A stretch of DNA of 64,000 nt from Planctomycetota bacterium (GTDB lineage: Bacteria > Planctomycetota > MHYJ01 > WSZJ01 > JACPWG01), in assembly GCA_016197205.1 (NCBI GenBank), contig JACPWG010000022.1, positions 1 through 64,000 on the forward strand, read 5' to 3'. The notes under the pieces are model-generated. The model saw only the letters and a list, made by a program, of their open reading frames with translations, did not search any database and was not told where the DNA came from. A program made the position numbers and the translations under genes. Positions 1 through 8,387 of the stretch are shown here, one piece after another; the stretch's first letter is position 1; each line of letters begins with the position of its first letter.

Positions 1-1065
1 GCGCTGGTGCAGCGGCTGTGGGCCGACGGTCGATTCACGGACCCGCTCTGGCAGGACGTGATGCTCCTCTTGCCGGGCGGGCTGGCCGATTCGCGGGCCG
101 TGAAGCTACACGCGGCGCTCCTCGATCTGGCGCGGGACGCCGGCGCGAGGAAGGGGCGTCTGCTCGGCCTCGCGGCAGCGATGGTCGTGGAGACGCGCCG
201 ATTGTACGGCGAGCTGGACGTCGCGACGCGGGCGAAGGAGATGGTGCGCGAATACGAGCAGGAGGGGGCGGGCTGGCCATTGCGAGACCGACTCCTCTTC
301 CTGGACATGCTGGGACGGCTGGATCCCAAGGGAGGCGATCCGCGACTGGCGGAGGACGGCTACCGGTGGGTGCCGATCCCGGGGGGAGAAGTGGAGATTG
401 AGGTGCAGGGCGGGAACCGCCGCGTGAAGGTCGAACCCTTCGCGATGGCCTGGGCCCCGGTGACCGTGCAGGAGTACCGGGCGTTCGTGGAGGCGGCAGA
501 CGGAGGGGACGAGCGGTGGTGGCGCGGGGAAGGCATGGAGACCCCTGCGGAGGAGCGGCGGCGCGTACCCGACGCGTGGCGGAGTCAACTGGCGCATCCC
601 AACCGACCGGTGACGTGTGTGAACTGGCAGGAGGCCAGGGCGTATTGCCGGTGGCGAACAGCCCACGATCCGCGCGGTCGCACGATCCGCCTGCCCACCG
701 AGGCGGAGTGGCAACGGGCCGCGGAGGGACCCGAGCGACGCAGGTACCCCTGGGGGAACGAGGAACTTGAAGCCGGCGAGGGGGCACAAGCGAACTGGGA
801 GAGAGCGGGGCTTGGCGAACCGTCTCCGGTCGGCGCATTTCCGGCCGGGTCGCGCGACCGAATGGTCGACTTGGTGGGAAACGTACGTGAGTGGTGCGCG
901 GACATGTGGGAAAGAACACCAGAGCACCGTAATTTCCGAGGCGGTTCGTATTGGTGGAATGACGACCTCGACTGGCTTCGGTGCGCGTCCCGCGATCACG
1001 ACGAAGCCGTCAAAGGCACACCGATGATGGGGCTGCGGTGTGCGGCGGCAGCGGGGACTCGATAA
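1..1065 (+). CDS. FGE-sulfatase-fold protein, C-terminal part of a NACHT-FGE paralogue (5' end outside window)
   Basis: The reading frame is open from the first base, so the gene is cut by the window edge. The GTG at 7 is probably internal. The visible 350 or so residues align end to end with residues 510-860 of the NACHT-FGE protein at 10680-13262: a helical linker (LLGLAAAMVVETRRLYGELD), then an FGE-sulfatase/C-type-lectin-fold domain with the motifs WAPVTVQEYRAFVEAA, LPTEAEWQRAAEG, PWGNE, MVDLVGNVREWC and GGSYWWND. FGE-fold domains in such proteins normally bind ligands and are not necessarily enzymes. The core is nearly identical to the paralogue, while the last 60 residues differ strongly. 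I infer an upstream NACHT NTPase module outside the window. No downstream gene is close; 1.1 kb of non-coding DNA follows. Confidence 0.85.
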   Translation, partial: ALVQRLWADGRFTDPLWQDVMLLLPGGLADSRAVKLHAALLDLARDAGARKGRLLGLAAAMVVETRRLYGELDVATRAKEMVREYEQEGAGWPLRDRLLFLDMLGRLDPKGGDPRLAEDGYRWVPIPGGEVEIEVQGGNRRVKVEPFAMAWAPVTVQEYRAFVEAADGGDERWWRGEGMETPAEERRRVPDAWRSQLAHPNRPVTCVNWQEARAYCRWRTAHDPRGRTIRLPTEAEWQRAAEGPERRRYPWGNEELEAGEGAQANWERAGLGEPSPVGAFPAGSRDRMVDLVGNVREWCADMWERTPEHRNFRGGSYWWNDDLDWLRCASRDHDEAVKGTPMMGLRCAAAAGTR

Positions 1066-2037
1066 CCCTCGGTCCCCTACTGTCGCATGCCTGATGTCGT
1101 GGGTGACCGAGGCTGTTTGGCGACTCACCGACGAACTCGGTTTCGGTGGAAGGGCGGGGGAGACTGCCCCCCGCCGCGCGAATGGCCGTCGGGCATCCTA
1201 CTCGTGCGTGCCGCCCCCACCCCAGCCTACCGGACCAGGCGACGGTCCTCGGCTCCCATGTGCGCCGGATCAGGGACCACGGGTGCGGGCAGGGTTGCGG
1301 TCGGCATGGCGCCGCCTGTGCGAAGGGGAACGCAAGGAAACGAACGGGCAACGCCGAGACGAGCGACCGGCGGCGCGGGCTCCCGGTGCGCGCCGCCGGG
1401 GCCTCGCCGGGCCCGTTTCCCTCGCATACGCCTCGGATCGTTCAGGCTTTCGAAAAGTCTCGGCAGAAATCACGAGGGATACCCTTCGGTGCGGGGGAGG
1501 GCCCGTAGCGGAAGCCCCCCGCCCCTCGCGACTTTGGGAAACTTCAAAAGAAGCGGAAAAAATGTGCAAGGCTCTCGATGAGAGCGCGTATCGACATCCT
1601 GGGCCGAGCGGCAGGGTGGCGCGGGCCCGGGGAACGGTCCGGTGCGCTCGGCCCCGGTTGTGGGCGCCGTGTCGAAGGCTTCGTTGGTATCGCGTTGCGG
1701 CATGGTTCAAATCCTGGTTACGGGTTGCCGTCGGCCGCCTGCCGTAGGGGCGCCCCTTGTGGGCGCCCGCGACCGGCAACAAGTCGTTAGAGGGCACCGT
1801 GTCGCCATGAGGGCGGGCACAAGGCCCGCCCCTACGTCCGGACGTCGATCCGTGTTACTCCTGCGCCGCCCGATTTGAACCATGTCCGCGTTGGGGGGCG
1901 ATTCAGTGGTGGCAAGAACCTGGCGCTGTCCCGGACTTCCTGCAAATCGAGAGCGTCGCGTGGGCTCGTGGCGCCCGGCCCCTGGAGAGGCGCGCGCCCC
2001 GGGTGCGGCCGCGCAACACGCGGACTTCCGCGCGTGC
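1066..2037. other. Non-coding stretch after the first FGE gene
   Basis: No reading frame here has recognisable protein content; the ORFs present overlap each other in several frames without family motifs. The notable structure is the inverted-repeat element at 1701-1884, listed separately. Bases 1420-1570 are somewhat less GC-rich than the surroundings, but I see no clear promoter or RNA gene. A sigma-70-like promoter for the next gene begins at 2038. Confidence 0.5.
1701..1884. repeat. MITE-like element with 13-bp terminal inverted repeats
   Basis: CATGGTTCAAATC at 1701-1713 is an exact inverted match to GATTTGAACCATG at 1872-1884. A second, internal inverted pair lies inside: GTAGGGGCGCCCCTTGTGGG (about 1744-1763) against the reverse complement of the GGGCACAAGGCCCGCCCC block near 1813-1837. 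The 184-bp size, nested inverted repeats and lack of coding capacity suggest a small non-autonomous element or a palindromic intergenic repeat. No second copy occurs in the window. Confidence 0.55.
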
Positions 2038-2067
2038 TTGACGCGCGCACGGCGCATTCGATACACT
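2038..2067 (+). promoter_or_regulatory. Sigma-70-like promoter of the sigma/anti-sigma genes
   Basis: TTGACG at 2038-2043 and TACACT at 2062-2067 are separated by 18 bases. The predicted start lies about 140 bases downstream, leaving a long leader. This rests on pattern only. Confidence 0.4.
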
Positions 2068-2207
2068 CTCGGACGTGCGGGGAGGGCTCGGGCGCCACAG
2101 GGAACTCCGGGCCGGGTACGTGTGGCGCGGCTGGCCGCACCCCGCGCGACCGGCCGGGGGGCGCCGGACAGTACCAGAGGCCGGGGATCCGTCAGGGGGT
2201 GCATGCC

Positions 2208-2879
2208 ATGGCCGCGTGGTCGGACTTCGACGATCTCCCGGAGTCCGTGTCGCGCCCTCTCGCCGCGGGAGACCTGGGCGAAGCACATCGCCAATGCATG
2301 GACTGGCTGAATCGGCCCGACGCGTTTCCCCTCTTCCTCGGCTACATCTCCCATCTCTCCGGCAAGTACCCGGGGAACCCCGACAACCCTCAGACCTACG
2401 ACCCCGATGCCCTCGATTGCTGGATGGATTTCTGTGTCGAAAAGCTGGGCGGCGTGCTGGAAAAATACACGCCCACCCGAGGAAAGTTCCGGCCTCTCCT
2501 GCTCTCCGCGCTCCTGCGCTTCGTCATCGATCGCTGGCGCAGGAAGAGTCGCGTTCGGGTCCTCTCCCTCTCCGGGAGCGGCGGCGCGCGGGCCGGGATG
2601 GACCCGCCCGCACCCGACTCCTCGGACCCCGCGGCGGCCGCAACGCGCGCCGAGGCCGTCGATGCAGAGGCGCGGACACGCGAACAGCTCTCGGTCGCGC
2701 TCGCGTCGCTCAGCGCGTACGAGCGGCAGCTTTTTCGCGAGAAACTTGAGCAGGGGCGAACGCACCGGGAGATCGCCGCCTCCCTCGGCAAACCCGAAGG
2801 GACCGTGGATGCCCAGGTCTTTCGGGCTCTCCGCAAGCTACGCCTCTTCCTCATGAGCGACCCCGATGTTTCCGGCTGA
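2208..2879 (+). CDS. ECF-like RNA polymerase sigma factor
   Basis: The 223-residue product has a sigma-70 region 2-like helical segment (around DFCVEKLGGVLEKYTPTRGK and LLLSALLRFVIDRWRRKSR). A clear region 4 helix-turn-helix follows near the C-terminus (LSAYERQLFREKLEQGRTH, then REIAASLGKPEGTVDAQVFR). ATG 2208 was chosen because AGGGGG lies 8 bases upstream; a GTG at 2199 is possible, and the longer frame back to 1875 has no homology. The acidic Ala/Asp linker between regions 2 and 4 is longer than usual. A cognate anti-sigma gene follows almost immediately and a CHAT protein lies beyond it. ECF factors with this arrangement usually answer to envelope or stress signals; the regulon is unknown. 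Confidence 0.8.
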   Translation: MAAWSDFDDLPESVSRPLAAGDLGEAHRQCMDWLNRPDAFPLFLGYISHLSGKYPGNPDNPQTYDPDALDCWMDFCVEKLGGVLEKYTPTRGKFRPLLLSALLRFVIDRWRRKSRVRVLSLSGSGGARAGMDPPAPDSSDPAAAATRAEAVDAEARTREQLSVALASLSAYERQLFREKLEQGRTHREIAASLGKPEGTVDAQVFRALRKLRLFLMSDPDVSG

Positions 2880-2890
2880 GGGTGAACTGG

Positions 2891-3856
2891 ATGAACACCG
2901 AATCGGATGAGAAGCCGTGGACGCCGGACGGTCTCCGACGACTTCGCGAGGCCGTGCAGGACGAAAACGGACCCGCATCGGGGCCTTGTCCCGGCTCGGA
3001 GGCCCTGGTCGCCTATGCAGCGAAGGCTTCCCCGCGGGAGGAAACGGACCCCGTCGCTCAGCACGTGGGGGCCTGTGAAGCCTGTGCCGCTGAGGTCCGA
3101 TTGCTCGGGGACGCCGTGGAGTTCTGGCGCAGCGACGCGGGCCGCCGCCGCCATGCCGAGGCGCTGGATCGCGCTCGCGCCCGTCTCGCCCGCCCGGCCA
3201 TAGCGGCCGAGCCGCCCCAACCTGCCGTCGCGCCCGCTCCCCCGCAGGTCCGCACGCCTCCGCGGCGTCGGCCGCTTCCCCCGTGGCTGTTCGCCGTCCC
3301 CCTCGCCGCCGTCCTCGCCCTGGTCGTCCTGTGGCCCGCCCCCCCCGGCCCGGGTCCCGCCCCCTCGCCGGAGCTGCTCTTCGAGATCGCCGGCCTCCGG
3401 GCGGGCCTCCGCTCCCTGCGTGTCTCCGGCGACATCCGCATCTCCGGCGGCGAGCGGCTCCTCCTCGTTACCCTTCGACCCGGCGATTCGCGCGCCGTCG
3501 TGGAGGTCGCCCCACTGGACGCGCCCACCTTTTCTCGAGACGTGGGGCACGTCGCGGAGCGCGAACCCGAGGGGAAGCTCCTCCTCGCTACCCTCGTTCT
3601 GGTGACGCATTCCGCCCGCGACGCCGACCTGGCGAAGGCGCTCCAGCCCTTGCCGGAGGGCCTGTTTCCCTCCATCGTCGGGGTGGTCGGTCGTGGTCCC
3701 GACGGCTCCTGGCGTCGCCTTGCCGGCAAGGCCGAGCCCATGGAGGACGTCCTCCTCCGGTCCCTCGCCTCGGCGGAGGAGCGCGTCCACGCCCGCCTGC
3801 CGCACGGGAGCGCCATCCTCGGCATGGTCGCCTTCTCCGCAGAGGAAGAGCACTGA
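2891..3856 (+). CDS. Membrane-anchored zinc-finger anti-sigma factor
   Basis: The 321-residue product has a cytosolic N-terminus with the anti-sigma zinc-finger motif H58-x3-C62-x2-C65 (HVGACEAC). A Pro/Arg-rich linker, one membrane segment at about residues 132-150 (LFAVPLAAVLALVVLW) and a 170-residue extracytoplasmic domain with alternating beta-like segments follow. This is the usual build of an anti-sigma factor that holds the sigma factor from the gene just upstream. ATG 2891 is preferred because GAGGG lies about 9 bases upstream; a GTG at 2882 would also work. The outer domain is not a family I recognise and probably senses or binds a partner, perhaps the CHAT protein that follows. Confidence 0.75.
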   Translation: MNTESDEKPWTPDGLRRLREAVQDENGPASGPCPGSEALVAYAAKASPREETDPVAQHVGACEACAAEVRLLGDAVEFWRSDAGRRRHAEALDRARARLARPAIAAEPPQPAVAPAPPQVRTPPRRRPLPPWLFAVPLAAVLALVVLWPAPPGPGPAPSPELLFEIAGLRAGLRSLRVSGDIRISGGERLLLVTLRPGDSRAVVEVAPLDAPTFSRDVGHVAEREPEGKLLLATLVLVTHSARDADLAKALQPLPEGLFPSIVGVVGRGPDGSWRRLAGKAEPMEDVLLRSLASAEERVHARLPHGSAILGMVAFSAEEEH

Positions 3857-4197
3857 CCGGACCGCTTGTGGGCCTTCAACCTTGATTCGAGGGGGGCGCG
3901 ACCCGGGGGCAAGTGTTCAAGGTTCAATGCTCAAGGTTCAATCAAGACTCAATGCTCAACGAGACCGGAGACGTGAAGGCGGATCTCCGCGGAGCTGCCT
4001 CGTTATTGGGTTTCCGAACACTCGGTCACGCTCGCGAACAGTGCGTTGGGCCTTGAGTGAACCGCGATCCTTGAGAATTGAGCCTTCGTTCCCCCTGTCG
4101 GGTTTGAGGCGGGGCAGGCTCACGCGGGACACGAAAAATCTACCGACACGACCTTGAAGGCCCACTAGACTTCCGAGCGTGGGAAGGGAGAAAATAC
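3857..4197. other. Intergenic region with TTGAGC/TTCAAG-type words
   Basis: No gene is visible. Bases 3910-3959 consist of repeated short words of the type GTTCAAGGTTCAATGCTCAA. The same words recur at 27398-27536 and, more weakly, at 46345-46376, so this is a dispersed low-complexity intergenic repeat. GGGAAGGGAG at 4180-4189 is the ribosome binding site of the next gene. Confidence 0.5.
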
Positions 4198-7100
4198 ATG
4201 AAGGGTGGAACTCTGCTCCTGGCGGGGCTCGCGTTCGTGCTCGGGGTCGTCCTGGGACGGTCGCTCCCGCCGTGGACGCGCCCCGCGGGCGCCGTGGGAG
4301 TTGGGCTGGGGGTGCCCGCCCCATCCAGCACGGGGACGGGACGCGGGCCGAAGCATGCCGGCAGCGGATGGACACTCGGGAGTGCGCCGGTCAGCGACGG
4401 CGCGGCAGGCTCGGTCGGCGGCAGCGCGGCAAGCGCGGACGGCGACGGCGCCGCAGCGGCTGGGGGCGCGGGCCCGAGCCTCGGTCTCCCGCGGCCCCTA
4501 ACGGACTCCTGGCTCCTAGCCCGCCAGGACACGTACGAGGCCGACGCTGACTCGCAGGCCGTCGCCGCCAGGGTTCGGTCGGCGGTCGCGCAGGCAAAGG
4601 AGAAGATGACGCCGAGCGCGTCCGAGACGCCGGTGGACTCGGACGAGGACGGCGTCCCCGATCTCTGGGTTTATCGGGACGAGGCCTCCGGCGTGTACTT
4701 CGTCGAGGCGGACCGTACGGGCTCGGGAGTGCACGATCTGCGCGCCCGCTGCACGAGCTCCCCCGGCGATCGGGTGCATGTGGAGGAACCGGACGGCTGG
4801 TTTACGGACCCCCCCGTGCCGCTCCCGTGCTTCCGCCCTCCCGCAGCCCCGCTCGCGGAGCTGCTCGTCGGAGGTTGGCCCGACGAGCCCGCGGAGACGG
4901 AAGGGACCGGCGTCCCCGCTCGCGTGAGCGAGTCCGTTCCGGACTTCGCCTCCGCTCTGCGGCGGGTCGCGCAACGAACGCTCCCCCTGCGCGCCCTGCT
5001 GCCGGCCCTCACGCGGAGCCTTCTTCGACCGCACCTCGAGTCCGCCCTCCGGACCTACGTGACCGAGAACCTGGCCAAGGGACTCGTGAAATCGGGTAGG
5101 ACACAGCGCCAGATCCGGTACGAGGACCTGGACGGCGACGGCAAGCCGGACCTCGACGTCGAGTTTTCGCCGGCCGGACCGAAGGGCTTCGTCCTGAAAA
5201 TCGGCACAGACACTCTCGTCGCCTCCTTCGCGCCCCGTGGGTCCGCCGCGTTGCCCCGGCTCTCGGGCGTCCGGATCGTCGCGCCCGGTGGAGGTCGCCG
5301 CGAATATGTTCGGCTCGGTGCCCTGTGGTTCGAGGTGCGCGCGCAGGCCCGACGCGCGATCGCCCGAACCTATGTGATCCCCGCCTGGAACGACTACCGG
5401 GCGGGGCGATGGTACTCCGCCCTTGCCCGGTGGAAGGCGGCTCGCTCGCTCGCCGGCCTCCTCGGGGACCTGTCCGACGAACGGGAGGGCGATGTGGGCG
5501 ACCGACTGGTGCACGCTCGCCGTGCCGACTGGGCCTTCGAGCAGGACGGATGGCCGGCGGGCCTGCTCTTGTCTTTGGGGTGCGACTTCCTCCAGCGACG
5601 GAGGGAGGTGAGCCTCTCGGGGCTGGCCGAGCCGGCGAGGCGGCGAGACGGGAGCGAGGGCGCCCTCGGCGTGCTCCAAAACCAGGTCCGGCTCTGTGTG
5701 AAGGTCCGCAGGACCGGCGGGCGCGCGAACGCCCTGGAGGAGATCGGGTCCATCTTCGCGCGGCGCGGCGTCCTGGATCGTGCCGCGCAGGCGCTCGAAG
5801 AGGCGCTGGAGCTGCGGGGGAGCGTGGGGTATGCCGCGGACATCGCGGCCAACCTGCCGAACCTGGTGAACGACCCCGACTCCACCGAGCAAATGGACCT
5901 GGCCATCGCCATGCGCACGCGTTCGCTCGCGGTGGCGCGGGCGGCCGACCTGGCCCATCTCGCGGCGCTGCGTGCCGACCTGGGAGATCGGAAGCGGGCC
6001 GAGCTGTGCCTGGGACAGGCGGAGGCCCTGGCGGGAAGGCTGGAACACCGCTGGCTCGAGGCGGATCTGCTCGCCTTGCGCGGCGAGTGGCACTTGCGGG
6101 ACGGCCGCATCGGCGAGGCGCTTCGCTGCCTGGAAAGGGCGCGAAAGCTCGCCGAGGAGGCCGTCGCGGAGGCCAAGGCCTACGAGGACCCGGCCGAATC
6201 GACTTCGAAGTCGCCCGTCCCCTTCCCGGTTTACCGGTTCGTGCTTCCCGGGGAGCGACTCCGCTACGAGGTATTCATGCGCACTGAGACCGACCGGCGC
6301 GCGTACCTGGCTCGACTCTCGCTTCTGCTCGCCGAGACAAGGTTGCAGCAAGCGGAGGGCTCGAAGGACCCGGGGGAGTCGGGCGCGGCGTTCGAAAAGG
6401 CGCGGTCCTTGTTGGCCGAGGCGAGCACTTCGTTCGAAGCGAGCGGCGAGAAGGCGGGCCTGGTCGCGGTGAAGCTCTCGGGGGCGGCGCTCGCGTGGCG
6501 AGCGCGGGGGCTGCCGGGAACCAAGGGAGGTCCGGCGGGGGGCGCGAAGGACGCGCTCGCCCAGGCGGAGGAGGCGCAGCGCTTCGCGGAGCAGGAAGGC
6601 ACCTCCGACGGGGAGTGGCGCGCCCTCGCTCTTCGCGGGGAGATCCTGGAGGCGGCGAATCGACCGGAGGAGGCGATCCGGTCCTTCGAGGAGGCGGCGG
6701 GCTGCGTGGAGTCGCTGCGCGCGGCGTACGGGTCCGAGACCGGACGCGAGGCCTTTTTTTTGTCGAAGGGGCAGGTCTACGAACGCCTGGCCGCCCTCTA
6801 CGACGACCGGCGATCGGGTCCCGAACGGGCGGCCAAGATTTTCGAGACGATGGAACGCGCGAGGTCGCGCGCGATGCTCGACCTCGTCGCGGGGCGCGGA
6901 TTGCACATGCGGGGGAAGAGCGTCCTGCGGGCGGCGGAGCACTATCCCGTGCTCGCGGAGCGGCTCCGGTCCGTCCTGGAAACGGGCGCCCCGCGGCTCC
7001 TCGGCTCGAGCGAGAGCTACGAAGGGAAAGACGCGGCTGCGATGCGCGAGCTCCAGGACCTGGTCTCGGTGACACCGTTGGGCCTTGCGGAGCTTCAGGC

Positions 7101-8157
7101 CGGCCTGGACGACGGCGATCTCCTGATCGAGTACGCGCCCGCGGGCTCGCGACTTCTCGCGTTGGTGGTGGGAAAGAGCGAGGCCGAGGTCGTGCGCCTT
7201 GACGTGGATCCCACCCAGCTCGACGCCGTGGTGGGGTCCTTCTTCGCCGCGATGAGCCGGCCGGGAGGCGCCTACCGGGAGACGGCCGAGCGGCTGGGCG
7301 AGAAGCTGCTGGCCCCGTGCCTGCGGGGGCGAGCAGCGGACCGGGTCCGCCGCCTTGCGATCGTTCCCTACGGACCGCTGTTCCGGCTTCCCTTCCACGC
7401 CCTGCTCCTGCCCGGGGGGAGGGACCGATTCGTCATCGAGGAGTACGCCGTCGCCTACGAGCCGAGTGCCGCGGTGTTCGTGCACGCGTCACGGAGGGCC
7501 GCGCGACTGCGCGAAGGGGGCGAGGCCGAGGGTAGCGCGCTGGTCGTTGCCGCGCCGGAAACGGGCCGCGAGTTCGCCCGGCTCCCGAGGGCGGAGGAGG
7601 AGGGGAACGCGGTCCTGTCGGCCTTGCAGGCGCCGAAGGAGCTGCTGAAGGGTCGCGACGCGACGGTGGAACGGATCCGGGGGGCGCTGCAAACGGCGCG
7701 CGTTTTTCACTTCGCCGGCCACGGCGACCTGCGGCCCGACGACCCACTCTCCACGGCCCTCATTTGTGCCCCGGACGGCACGGCCGGCGGCCGGTTCGAG
7801 GCGCGGGAGATCTTCGGCCTCGCGCTGCCTCGCTGCGAACTGGCGGTGCTGAGCGCCTGCGCGACCCAGGCGGGGGCCGGGGGGCGGGGGGAGGACTTGG
7901 CCGGCCTCGGGCGGGCCTTCCTGTGCGCAGGGATCCCGCGTGTGGTCGCGACCCTGTGGAAGATCGACGATCGGTGCGCCGGGGGCCTCATGGCGCGCTT
8001 CCACGAGCTGCGGGGGGGCGGGCGCGGCCGCAGTGACGGCGAGGCGCTCGCCGAGTCGGTTCGCGAATTCCTGGCGGCCTCGCGGGCCCGGAGCGCGGAG
8101 CGGGCCGCCCCCCACCCGTATCTCTGGGCCGCGTTCATCCACATCGGGGCGTGGTAG
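4198..8157 (+). CDS. TPR-CHAT protease-like protein, membrane-anchored, 1319 residues
   Basis: The N-terminus is a signal anchor (LLLAGLAFVLGVVLGR) followed by a Gly/Ala-rich linker. Two calcium-binding-like acidic loops, DSDEDGVPDLW and DLDGDGKPDLD, come next, and residues 500-950 are TPR-like helices (A-L-E-E-A-L, AEEAQRFAEQEG and similar). The C-terminal CHAT caspase-like peptidase domain carries the catalytic pair: His1175 in HFAGHGDLRPDD and Cys1221 in VLSACATQAG, followed by GRAFLCAGIPRVVATLWKID. CHAT proteins cleave partner proteins in conflict and death pathways. The gene sits directly behind the sigma/anti-sigma pair and ahead of the NACHT operon. Proteolysis of the anti-sigma factor or of an island partner is inference. 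Both catalytic residues are present. Confidence 0.85.
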   Translation: MKGGTLLLAGLAFVLGVVLGRSLPPWTRPAGAVGVGLGVPAPSSTGTGRGPKHAGSGWTLGSAPVSDGAAGSVGGSAASADGDGAAAAGGAGPSLGLPRPLTDSWLLARQDTYEADADSQAVAARVRSAVAQAKEKMTPSASETPVDSDEDGVPDLWVYRDEASGVYFVEADRTGSGVHDLRARCTSSPGDRVHVEEPDGWFTDPPVPLPCFRPPAAPLAELLVGGWPDEPAETEGTGVPARVSESVPDFASALRRVAQRTLPLRALLPALTRSLLRPHLESALRTYVTENLAKGLVKSGRTQRQIRYEDLDGDGKPDLDVEFSPAGPKGFVLKIGTDTLVASFAPRGSAALPRLSGVRIVAPGGGRREYVRLGALWFEVRAQARRAIARTYVIPAWNDYRAGRWYSALARWKAARSLAGLLGDLSDEREGDVGDRLVHARRADWAFEQDGWPAGLLLSLGCDFLQRRREVSLSGLAEPARRRDGSEGALGVLQNQVRLCVKVRRTGGRANALEEIGSIFARRGVLDRAAQALEEALELRGSVGYAADIAANLPNLVNDPDSTEQMDLAIAMRTRSLAVARAADLAHLAALRADLGDRKRAELCLGQAEALAGRLEHRWLEADLLALRGEWHLRDGRIGEALRCLERARKLAEEAVAEAKAYEDPAESTSKSPVPFPVYRFVLPGERLRYEVFMRTETDRRAYLARLSLLLAETRLQQAEGSKDPGESGAAFEKARSLLAEASTSFEASGEKAGLVAVKLSGAALAWRARGLPGTKGGPAGGAKDALAQAEEAQRFAEQEGTSDGEWRALALRGEILEAANRPEEAIRSFEEAAGCVESLRAAYGSETGREAFFLSKGQVYERLAALYDDRRSGPERAAKIFETMERARSRAMLDLVAGRGLHMRGKSVLRAAEHYPVLAERLRSVLETGAPRLLGSSESYEGKDAAAMRELQDLVSVTPLGLAELQAGLDDGDLLIEYAPAGSRLLALVVGKSEAEVVRLDVDPTQLDAVVGSFFAAMSRPGGAYRETAERLGEKLLAPCLRGRAADRVRRLAIVPYGPLFRLPFHALLLPGGRDRFVIEEYAVAYEPSAAVFVHASRRAARLREGGEAEGSALVVAAPETGREFARLPRAEEEGNAVLSALQAPKELLKGRDATVERIRGALQTARVFHFAGHGDLRPDDPLSTALICAPDGTAGGRFEAREIFGLALPRCELAVLSACATQAGAGGRGEDLAGLGRAFLCAGIPRVVATLWKIDDRCAGGLMARFHELRGGGRGRSDGEALAESVREFLAASRARSAERAAPHPYLWAAFIHIGAW

Positions 8158-8270
8158 CGCGCGGCTTTGCCGGCGCGGGCAGGGGAGGAACGTGCCCCGC
8201 TTCTGGAGGACAGCAAGCCCGCTCTCGCCGACCGCATCCAGCCGCGGTCGCTTTGCCGGCGCCGTGAAGG

Positions 8271-8300
8271 TTGACACGGCCGGCGACCCCGTGCTATGTT
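8271..8300 (+). promoter_or_regulatory. Strong sigma-70-type promoter of the cyclase-like/NACHT operon
   Basis: TTGACA at 8271-8276 is a perfect -35 box and TATGTT at 8295-8300 is a good -10 box, with an 18-base spacer. Transcription would begin near 8307. That excludes upstream in-frame starts and supports the GTG at 8388 as the first codon of the operon. Confidence 0.65.
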
Positions 8301-8387
8301 TCGCTTCTCCCGCCGAATATTCATGAGCGCTCGTTATCCGTTCCGCCTCGTCCGTTCGCATGCTCCACGGGCGCGGAGGCCCCCCCT

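Noticed and set aside
1701..1725. GGTTCAAATCC word resembling a tRNA T-loop
   Set aside because: No acceptor, D or anticodon arm can be built around it; it is part of an inverted-repeat end.
4516..7485. 989-residue open frame on the minus strand inside the CHAT gene
   Set aside because: It is the antisense shadow of a GC-rich gene. It lacks motifs and has low-complexity Arg/Gly/Leu content, while the plus-strand frame has clear TPR and CHAT motifs.
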